In this document: one piece after another, positions 1 to 5,412 of the stretch | Position numbering within the stretch: the first letter of the stretch is position 1 | Layout of the letters: the number at the start of each line of letters is the position of its first letter | Assembly: GCA_013425425.1 (NCBI GenBank) | Contig: JACCLJ010000104.1 | Coordinates: 1-5,812, forward strand | From: Microcaldota archaeon | Lineage (GTDB): Archaea > Micrarchaeota > Micrarchaeia > Anstonellales > Bilamarchaeaceae | Direction of reading: 5' to 3' | Length of the DNA: 5,812 nucleotides | Position numbers and translations under genes: made by a program | Notes under the pieces: model-generated | What the model was told of the DNA's origin: nothing | The model's database searches: none | Seen by the model: only the letters and a program-made list of their open reading frames with translations

Positions 1-852
1 CTGGAACGGATGCTCGTATTCCCAGCCGTTTATCTTCCTTCCAGGAATCTCCTCCAGGACCGTGGCGCTCGCGCCTATCAGCCCCATGAGAGGGTCAAGC
101 CTGTCCTTGGCGAGATACCATATTTCGTTGCCGACCTTCACCTTCACATAGGCAAAGGTCGGATGCGCCATCACGCCCATGTTCGCCACAAGCGTCCACG
201 GCGTGGTGGTCCATATCACGAGGAATTCATTGTCCCTTCCCGCAAGCCTGAACTTCACGAAAATGCTCGGGTCGGTCTCCTCTCCGTATTCAAGCTCGTA
301 ATTCGCCATCGTGGTCTCGCACCGGTAGCAGTAAGGCAAAACGTATATCCCCTCGTGCATGAGGCCTTTTTCCCACGCCATCTTCAGCGTGAGCCACGAG
401 GAATTTATGTAGGAGTCCTTGTACGTTATGTAGGGATTTTCCCAGTCCATCCAGACGCCCAGGCGCTCGAACTGCTTCCCCATAACGCCTATGTATCGGG
501 TCGCGAACGACTTGCACTTCTCGACGAAATTCCCTATGCCGTATTTTTCGATTTCATTCTTGTGCCTTATCTTAAGCTCCTGCTCCACCTTCACCTCTAT
601 GGGCAGGCCGTGGGTGTCGTAGCCGGGCTGGGCGCGCACATCCCTCCCGCTCATCCTCCAGTAGCGGCACATCGAGTCCTTTATTATCTTGTTCCATCCG
701 GTGCCGGGATGTATCTGGCCGGTCGCGTACGGCGGCCCGTCGCAGAAATAGAACGGCTCGCCTTCGGCATTCTTTTTCTTGGCCTTTTCGTATATCCCGT
801 TCTCTCCCCAGAACTTCAGTATCTCCTCTTCTATCTTCTTATGCTCGTACAT
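1..852 (-). CDS. ileS: Isoleucyl-tRNA synthetase, N-terminal part (cut by window edge)
   Basis: Cytoplasmic class I aminoacyl-tRNA synthetase that charges tRNA-Ile with isoleucine. The minus strand reads 284 open codons from ATG at 852-850 to the left edge. The full enzyme is usually about 1000 residues or more, so roughly the last three quarters lie outside. Visible landmarks: nucleotide-binding signature at about residues 38-58 with HPGT (48-51) in the HIGH position, GYDTHGLPIE (77-86), a zinc-knuckle-like CYRC (175-178), and WTTTPWTL (214-221) entering the CP1 editing domain. This motif set separates IleRS from ValRS and LeuRS and resembles the archaeal/eukaryotic type. The start is supported by an AGGTG Shine-Dalgarno 8 nt upstream and by the usual N-terminus that starts directly with a helix ending in FW. 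Codon use favours AAG, GAG and ATA. The gene is transcribed divergently from the secreted-protein genes and is probably unrelated to them in function. Confidence 0.96.
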   Translation of the reverse strand, partial: MYEHKKIEEEILKFWGENGIYEKAKKKNAEGEPFYFCDGPPYATGQIHPGTGWNKIIKDSMCRYWRMSGRDVRAQPGYDTHGLPIEVKVEQELKIRHKNEIEKYGIGNFVEKCKSFATRYIGVMGKQFERLGVWMDWENPYITYKDSYINSSWLTLKMAWEKGLMHEGIYVLPYCYRCETTMANYELEYGEETDPSIFVKFRLAGRDNEFLVIWTTTPWTLVANMGVMAHPTFAYVKVKVGNEIWYLAKDRLDPLMGLIGASATVLEEIPGRKINGWEYEHPFQ

Positions 853-860
853 CTTGTTTG

Positions 861-865
861 CACCT
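861..865 (-). promoter_or_regulatory. Shine-Dalgarno of ileS
   Basis: The minus strand carries AGGTG with 8 nt between it and the ATG at 852. It is complementary to the conserved 3' end of archaeal 16S rRNA. It fixes the ileS start and implies a leadered mRNA, unlike the two genes on the other strand. Confidence 0.7.
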
Positions 866-906
866 GAGTCAAATTCGGCGGTTGTTGGCGACGTTAAGTT
901 AAAGTG

Positions 907-925
907 ATTACTGTCGAAAAGTAAT
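907..925. repeat. Short inverted repeat in the divergent promoter region
   Basis: ATTACT (907-912) and AGTAAT (920-925) are perfect 6-bp inverted arms around a 7-nt spacer. The right arm overlaps the candidate ileS TATA box, so an operator is conceivable. Arms this short arise by chance in AT-rich DNA. Confidence 0.25.
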
Positions 926-930
926 TTAAA
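922..930 (-). promoter_or_regulatory. Candidate TATA box for ileS
   Basis: TTTAAATTA on the minus strand resembles an archaeal TATA box. Transcription would start about 27 bp downstream, near 900, giving a leader of roughly 45-50 nt that contains the Shine-Dalgarno. A weaker alternative, TTTAACTT at 903-896, would give a shorter leader. The choice between them is inference. Confidence 0.45.
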
Positions 931-955
931 CTCTATTCTTGCCTGCCTATTACAT

Positions 956-981
956 AAAAATAAACCTTTAAAAACATTTAA
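956..981 (+). repeat. 26-bp promoter repeat, copy 1
   Basis: This block matches 4383-4408 at 25 of 26 positions. The only difference is A at 962 versus G at 4389. It comprises an A-run, a BRE-like AAACC, the TATA-like TTTAAAAA and the following CATTTAA. Each copy lies just upstream of a gene for a secreted protein. Confidence 0.9.
963..974 (+). promoter_or_regulatory. BRE/TATA promoter of the solenoid-caspase-like gene
   Basis: BRE-like AACC (963-966) is followed by the TATA-like TTTAAAAA (967-974). Archaeal TATA boxes centre about 26-28 bp before the transcription start, which puts that start close to 997-998. The mRNA would then be leaderless or nearly so, with translation from ATG 998. 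No Shine-Dalgarno precedes either candidate ATG, which fits. Confidence 0.75.
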
Positions 982-997
982 CGGCATAGTAATGCAC

Positions 998-1102
998 ATG
1001 GCGGAGAGACTTAGGCATGCGGCAAGGGAGGTAGGGAAAGCGGCGGCAACGGTGGCGGTTGCGATAGGGCTTGTTTTTTCTCCGATGAACGATAGCATTG
1101 CG
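998..1102 (+). other. Signal peptide of the solenoid protein
   Basis: The basic N-terminus (RLRH..R..GK) is followed by a hydrophobic stretch from about residue 15 to 27 and then SPM. A possible signal peptidase site lies after SIA (residue 35). There is no twin arginine, so the Sec route is likely. The segment is strikingly like the leader of the next gene. The exact cleavage point is inferred. Confidence 0.75.
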
Positions 1103-4100
1103 CAGAACAAACCAAAGCCATCTACGCAGTCTGCTTTGACGCCGCAGCAAGAGCATATATGCGTATCCAATCTGGCTAAATCCGAGGCAACCGAAAAACA
1201 GAAGAAAGCCTGTTCGGAGGCAGTCGGACTGCTCATTGAAAAAACCGGCGCGAATTCATCTTATGCGCTGGATCTTTTTGAAAGCCTGGTTCCACAGCCG
1301 TTCCCGAAGATCAAGATTCTGGGCGCCAAGGAGTATCACGCCGAGCCGCCCCCCCTGGATAACCTCTTCAACACGGTTTTTATTGAAAAATTAGCTGAAA
1401 CGATAAACATCGTTGTCGAAAAAAGCGGCAAAGAACAGAGCAGCACGGTACATTGCCTGCAGTACGTGATTCAAAACGAGAATTTCAAACCTGAGGCGTT
1501 GGACATTCTAAATAAGATTGCCGAAAAAAGCGATGGAAATCTGAGGGAGATGGTGATCCTCTTCGGCGCCATGGTTGGAAATCCTAGTTTTAAGTCTACA
1601 CTATACTCGCCCGATTTCGTTACAAAATTGGATTTCGTTGGAACATTTGCGAATTTTGCAAGTATAATCATCGGGGAAAAAGGCAAAAACCTGGAGAAGT
1701 ATTATGATCTGAATCCAGCGGAGGGGCTGATGAAAAACCCTGCTTTCAGGCCAAACATGCTCAATGCCGCCTTTGCGGAAAATTTCGCAGGTGTTGCAAA
1801 GGCTTTCAAAGCAACGGTAAACGCCAAAGTCGACGCGGAAGATGCTTCAGTGGCATTCAGTGATTTCCTGGAAAACCCGAATGTCGACCCGAACAAGGTC
1901 AATAAAAGTTTGGCGGAAAAATTCGCTGCTGCCCTGAATGAAGCCGCTGACGGCGTCATCGTCGTTGAAGATGTTTCGTACCCATGCGGTTCGTCTTGCC
2001 TGTCAGCTTTCAGGGACCTCGTAAAAAACCCAAAGTTCAAGCCGGATATGCTAAGCTTCGTAGAAATGCTTGTTGAAGAAAATGCGGAAGATGGACCATG
2101 GGGGATGGAAGTATTGGATAATTTACTGAAAAATCCAAATTTCGAACCGCATATGTTTTACCTGTTAAACCGTATTATTGAAAAGGCAGACGAACCGACG
2201 GCCGCCATGCTGTCTTTGAATAGCGTGCTGGAAAGCCCAAATTTCAAACCAGCCATGCTCGCCGCCATTAACACCCTCGTTGAAAAAGACGGGCTTGACC
2301 CCGCGTATACGCTGCGCGTATTCGGAAATATCCTGAACTACTCCAATCCGGATTCTGAAATATCCGGGTATGAACTTGCGGAAAAGATTTCGGAAACATT
2401 GACATTTATCAACGAAGAAACCGGCGTGAACGGCCCCGATGCCCTAAGCATCTTCCTGTCATTGACGAAAAAACCGGATTTTGCGCAAAAGTTGTTCGCC
2501 CCGAAATTCGCCACGGAATTCTCTGCCCTGGTAAATGCTGTTGCTGAAAAAAGCGGCGAATACCGGGAACAGACATTCGATGCACTGGCTGGCGTCGCGC
2601 GCAGCCCGAAATTCAGCCCCGATATGTTCGATACGCTGGTACTCATGGCAGTAAAGAGGAATCTTGATTCCTTCAGAGTAGTTTTTTACGTCTACGAGAT
2701 AATGGATAAATATAAATTCAGCCCGGCAGTTTCCGGCACGCTTTCGCTTCTTGCCAGCAAAACAGATGATAGCGCCGCATGGAACGCGCTTTATTCCTTC
2801 AAAACATTGTACGAGAATCCGAATTTCCAGCCGGATATGCTCAAAACAGTGAATAGCCTAATCGAAAACTCCGGCCAAAACGTGCCGTATGCGCTTGATG
2901 CGTTCGGAGGCATCCTATCCAACCCCAATTTCAAGCCGAAGATCAAGGGTAACGGGCCCACAATCAAACTGTTAATAACGCCAGAAGAAAAACCAAAGGG
3001 AAAAACGCAGAAATTCAACCAGAGTGCGTTCGATGGCAAGTTCGCCGAGAATTTTGCATATATCGTAAACTACATTGCTGAAAAGCACGGCGAAAATGCG
3101 GGGTATGCGCTGGCCAATTTTGCCGAGCTTATGAAAAATCCGAAGTTCAAGCCGGGCATGCTCAGGAAGGATTCGGATGTTATAATCAGCCTCATTGTGG
3201 AAAAGATGGGCACGCCAAACGAGAATTCGATACCCATCCTCCTGGAGTTGCTTGAAAATCCCGCTTCCAAAGTAAAGATGAGCGATGAATTCGCCGAAAA
3301 ATTCCAAAAGGCCATGGCGATTTTCGCGGAGCAGGACAATGACGACGCGCAACGTGCGCTGCATATTTTCGAACATCTTGCTGGCCAGAAGAAACTTAAA
3401 CCCGAAATTCTTGACCTGGTAATCCTTGCAATCGAGAAAAACAAAACCAATTCGGTGGGGACCATCACAGCATTTTGCGATATCCTGACAAGCCATGGTT
3501 CCGGGCCGAATACCATGCAGGCGCTAAAATTCATAGTCGAAAACTACAGCGTGGATTCCAAGGGATGGAGCGGGCACGCCGCAAAGCCGTTAAAGGCGCT
3601 GGGCGCACTGCTGAACAACCCGGACGTCAAACTCGAAATGCTCAAAAATCTCGAAGATGCGAAGAAATTAGTGGGCAGCTACGAAGAATTGGATAAAACC
3701 GATGCTGAAATCTTAATGAATTTTGCATACGCCCTGGCTGTTCTTGGGGAAGAAAAGACAAAAGCCCTGTACGAAAAAAACAGCATAGAATACTTCGGTC
3801 GGTATAGGAAGAGCATGCTTGAAGAGCTATACCTGACCTCCACCGATTTGGAGCATAAGAAGGATAGCCCGCTTCTTGTCGCAGTATTCAACAAAAACGA
3901 CTGGAACAATTCGTTTTACTATTCCGGAAGGACGCTGGGCAAACTGACGAAACATTACCGCGTAGTGCTGTTTGAAGCGGATTCCGAGAGCGAGTTCTAC
4001 AAAAAAATCGAAGCAACCGAAAAAACATACGGCAAGATAGATTCTCTCGTGGTTGCCGGACACGGGTCAACGAAGACGGTCAATCTGGGGTATGGATGGG

Positions 4101-4390
4101 ACAGTGGCGATATCGATACCTCGGACGAAAAAGACCTCGAAAAAATGAAAGACCATTTCGTGGAAAACCCGAATGTCATCCTCATCGCCTGTTCAAGCGC
4201 ATCGGATGAAACGAGCATAGCCGCCATGCTCTCTAAATTGTGGAACGCCAAGGCGTGGGGAGAAAACAAAACATCCTCCCTATCGTACTTTAAGCTCGAT
4301 GAAAAAGGCAAGATAATAAAGCCGGTATACGAGGATAATTCCGGCAATCAGTTCATAAACGGCAAGCTCGTGGAACAGCCACAAAAATGA
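998..4390 (+). CDS. Secreted alpha-solenoid protein with C-terminal caspase-like (clan CD) peptidase domain
   Basis: Predicted exported protein of 1130 residues. Order: signal peptide (about 1-35); short polar linker; about 19 degenerate helical-hairpin units (about 70-920), typically near 36 residues with NPxFKPxML at one boundary; linker; then a domain from about 957 with alternating strands and helices, His1022 in AGHGS and Cys1065 in IACSS. A His-Gly and an Ala-Cys some 40-50 residues apart, each ending a hydrophobic strand, is the pattern of clan CD cysteine peptidases (caspase, gingipain, CHAT relatives). I cannot assign a known family. The repeats resemble HEAT/ARM-type scaffolds and probably bind proteins. 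Start: ATG 998 suits the promoter spacing; ATG 992 (two residues longer) is the alternative. It uses AAA and GAA more than ileS does. The next gene follows after 32 bp with its own promoter. The ORF is secure; the peptidase role is inference. Confidence 0.9.
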   Translation: MAERLRHAAREVGKAAATVAVAIGLVFSPMNDSIAQNKPKPSTQSALTPQQEHICVSNLAKSEATEKQKKACSEAVGLLIEKTGANSSYALDLFESLVPQPFPKIKILGAKEYHAEPPPLDNLFNTVFIEKLAETINIVVEKSGKEQSSTVHCLQYVIQNENFKPEALDILNKIAEKSDGNLREMVILFGAMVGNPSFKSTLYSPDFVTKLDFVGTFANFASIIIGEKGKNLEKYYDLNPAEGLMKNPAFRPNMLNAAFAENFAGVAKAFKATVNAKVDAEDASVAFSDFLENPNVDPNKVNKSLAEKFAAALNEAADGVIVVEDVSYPCGSSCLSAFRDLVKNPKFKPDMLSFVEMLVEENAEDGPWGMEVLDNLLKNPNFEPHMFYLLNRIIEKADEPTAAMLSLNSVLESPNFKPAMLAAINTLVEKDGLDPAYTLRVFGNILNYSNPDSEISGYELAEKISETLTFINEETGVNGPDALSIFLSLTKKPDFAQKLFAPKFATEFSALVNAVAEKSGEYREQTFDALAGVARSPKFSPDMFDTLVLMAVKRNLDSFRVVFYVYEIMDKYKFSPAVSGTLSLLASKTDDSAAWNALYSFKTLYENPNFQPDMLKTVNSLIENSGQNVPYALDAFGGILSNPNFKPKIKGNGPTIKLLITPEEKPKGKTQKFNQSAFDGKFAENFAYIVNYIAEKHGENAGYALANFAELMKNPKFKPGMLRKDSDVIISLIVEKMGTPNENSIPILLELLENPASKVKMSDEFAEKFQKAMAIFAEQDNDDAQRALHIFEHLAGQKKLKPEILDLVILAIEKNKTNSVGTITAFCDILTSHGSGPNTMQALKFIVENYSVDSKGWSGHAAKPLKALGALLNNPDVKLEMLKNLEDAKKLVGSYEELDKTDAEILMNFAYALAVLGEEKTKALYEKNSIEYFGRYRKSMLEELYLTSTDLEHKKDSPLLVAVFNKNDWNNSFYYSGRTLGKLTKHYRVVLFEADSESEFYKKIEATEKTYGKIDSLVVAGHGSTKTVNLGYGWDSGDIDTSDEKDLEKMKDHFVENPNVILIACSSASDETSIAAMLSKLWNAKAWGENKTSSLSYFKLDEKGKIIKPVYEDNSGNQFINGKLVEQPQK
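1200..3760 (+). repeat. Coding tandem repeats: about 19 alpha-solenoid units
   Basis: Units recur at about 36 residues (108 bp). Each shows a hydrophobic helix with (L/I)(V/I)EK.G, a second helix like YALD.F..LL, then NPNFKPDML or a variant. Clear short units include residues encoded around 2026-2133, 2134-2238 and 2815-2922. Longer units insert an extra helix start of the form FAEKF or FAENF, for example near 1771, 1912, 2506, 3040 and 3289. Units differ a lot in DNA sequence, so the expansion is old. The boundaries are approximate. Confidence 0.85.
3866..4387 (+). other. Caspase-like (clan CD) domain with His1022/Cys1065
   Basis: Predicted secondary structure runs: strand PLLVAVF, helix (TLGKLTKHY), strand RVVLFEA, helix (EFYKKIEATEK), strand DSLVVAGHGS with His1022 (4061-4063), loop, helix (EKDLEKMKDHF), strand VILIACSS with Cys1065 (4190-4192), helix (ETSIAAMLSKLW). 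This order and the placement of His and Cys at strand ends match the caspase-hemoglobinase fold. The 40 or so residues after AKAWGE may complete the sheet. Whether it is active, and what it cleaves, cannot be read from sequence. Confidence 0.7.
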
Positions 4391-4408
4391 ACCTTTAAAA
4401 ACATTTAA
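4383..4408 (+). repeat. 26-bp promoter repeat, copy 2
   Basis: Second copy of the block at 956-981. It begins inside the last codons of the solenoid gene, includes that gene's TGA stop (4388-4390), and supplies the BRE/TATA of the next gene. Confidence 0.9.
4391..4401 (+). promoter_or_regulatory. BRE/TATA promoter of the transglutaminase-like/TPR gene
   Basis: ACC followed by TTTAAAAA (4394-4401). The TATA start lies 29 bp before ATG 4423, against 31 bp for the upstream gene, so this mRNA too is probably leaderless. The ATG at 4408 is only 14 bp from the TATA start and would lie upstream of the expected transcription start. The BRE side overlaps the stop codon of the preceding gene. Confidence 0.75.
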
Positions 4409-4422
4409 TGCGATATACTCCC

Positions 4423-4530
4423 ATGTCAAATTTCAGGTATTTCACCAGAAGCACCGGAAAAGCCGCAGCTACGGTGACGCTGGCCGTCGGCCTTGCGCTC
4501 AGCCCCATGATGGAGGGCATTGCCAGGGCG
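4423..4530 (+). other. Signal peptide of the transglutaminase-like protein
   Basis: A basic N-terminus (FRYFTRSTGK) precedes the hydrophobic segment AAATVTLAVGLALSPM and a likely signal peptidase site after IARA (residue 36). Aligned from GK onward, it matches the leader of the upstream gene at most positions up to the shared IA, although many synonymous sites differ. Confidence 0.75.
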
Positions 4531-5412
4531 AAGGATAACTGTGCGGAAGTCGCAAAGCCGCAGGCGCAAAAACCTGAGGAAAAGCCTTTCTTCTCATCTG
4601 AAAAGCTTCCGGATATCCTGAAAAACGTAAAAGGAACGGCGGACAAGGAAAAAACGGAAAGCCTTTTTTCACTGCTTAAGGTAGGAAACGGGGTACTGAA
4701 AACAGTGAAGGCGGGCGGAGACAAGCGCGCCCCGCGGAATGTTGACGAAACTATAGAAAAGGGCGGGGATTGCACCGAATTCTCATTCGTAGTCATCACC
4801 GCGCTGAAGATGCTCGGCATAAACGGCGGTGCGGTGGTCATCCATCGCGAAGGGGCGAAAAAAGGTGAGGACCACATGGTCGCATACGCGACGCTTGGCG
4901 ACCAGAAATTTTATATCGACCCGCAGGCGGAAAAATCCGGAGAGATAAAGGGAAAATACACGCTGGTGATGGACCTCACTTTCGCAGAAGCCGAAGGCAT
5001 ATACCACCGCGAGATGGGCAACTATTACAAACTTCAAAGCAAGACTGATGAGGCGATAGCCGCATTCGAAAAAGCCGTTGCGCTGAACGTCAAGGATGCC
5101 TACTGCCACAACTCCCTCGGCGTGCTCTACGAAAAGAAGGGCGACGTGGAGCATGCGAAGGAGCATTACGACCTTGCCGTGAAATACGACCCGGACAACA
5201 AGACTTACGAGAAGAACAAGACTGTCGGCACGTACAACGAGGAGCTCAAGGCCGCCTACGACGCTTTCGAAAAAGAGGATTACAAATCGGCAAAGGAGCA
5301 TTTCGAGAATGCGCTGAACAGCGGAGAGAAGCTGAGCGACAAGGAAAAGAAGGAATTGAAGAAAAACATAGGGATATGCGAGCAGATGATTCAGCAGCAG
5401 GAAAAGAACTAG
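4423..5412 (+). CDS. Secreted transglutaminase-like cysteine hydrolase with TPR repeats
   Basis: Predicted exported protein of 329 residues. Order: signal peptide (about 1-36), charged linker, transglutaminase-like papain-fold domain (about 60-185), then TPR repeats (about 192-305) and a lysine-rich helical tail. The transglutaminase signature is GGDCTEFS with Cys117, EDHMVAYA with His151, and FYIDPQA with Asp166, giving a complete Cys-His-Asp triad in the usual order and spacing. Archaeal and bacterial members of this superfamily are often peptidases or amidases rather than cross-linkers, and the substrate here is unknown. ATG 4423 is preferred over 4408 because of promoter spacing and because it aligns the leader with that of the upstream gene. 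The gene lies 32 bp after the solenoid gene and shares its promoter block. Its stop overlaps that of the convergent gene. The domain calls are sound; the function is inferred. Confidence 0.9.
   Translation: MSNFRYFTRSTGKAAATVTLAVGLALSPMMEGIARAKDNCAEVAKPQAQKPEEKPFFSSEKLPDILKNVKGTADKEKTESLFSLLKVGNGVLKTVKAGGDKRAPRNVDETIEKGGDCTEFSFVVITALKMLGINGGAVVIHREGAKKGEDHMVAYATLGDQKFYIDPQAEKSGEIKGKYTLVMDLTFAEAEGIYHREMGNYYKLQSKTDEAIAAFEKAVALNVKDAYCHNSLGVLYEKKGDVEHAKEHYDLAVKYDPDNKTYEKNKTVGTYNEELKAAYDAFEKEDYKSAKEHFENALNSGEKLSDKEKKELKKNIGICEQMIQQQEKN
4600..4977 (+). other. Transglutaminase-like domain (Cys117, His151, Asp166)
   Basis: Cys117 (4771-4773) begins a hydrophobic helix after a Gly-Gly-Asp turn. His151 (4873-4875) and Asp166 (4918-4920) sit on consecutive predicted strands. 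RAPRNVDETIEKGGDC matches the typical lead-in where a helix end and a Gly-Asp-Cys turn precede the catalytic helix. Confidence 0.75.
4996..5337 (+). repeat. TPR repeats (two clear, one weaker)
   Basis: Residues 192-225 and 226-259 fit the 34-residue TPR pattern: G.YY......EAI.AFEKAV.LN, then LGVLYEKKGD.E.AKEHYDLAV.YDP. A third, less regular hairpin at about 275-305 (AYDAFEKEDYKSAKEHFENAL) follows a short linker. TPRs normally mediate protein binding. Confidence 0.85.
5409..5412. other. Overlapping convergent stop codons in CTAG
   Basis: Plus-strand TAG at 5410-5412 ends the transglutaminase-like gene. Minus-strand TAG at 5411-5409 ends the convergent gene. Both are read from one CTAG inside the palindrome AACTAGTT (5407-5414), so there is no intergenic DNA for a terminator. 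Confidence 0.85.

Noticed and set aside
10..867. Plus-strand open frame of 285 codons opposite ileS
   Set aside because: The minus strand encodes unmistakable IleRS motifs over the same bases, and the plus-strand product has no recognisable features.
998..1102. Twin-arginine export signal
   Set aside because: Neither leader contains an RR pair in the expected context, so Sec export fits better.
2972..3534. Long minus-strand open frames under the solenoid gene
   Set aside because: They are antisense to a continuous repeat-bearing coding region and their products mirror the repeat periodicity rather than showing a domain.
1200..3760. CRISPR-like or satellite DNA repeats
   Set aside because: The periodicity is at protein level inside one open frame, the DNA of the units is diverged, and no spacer/repeat alternation exists.
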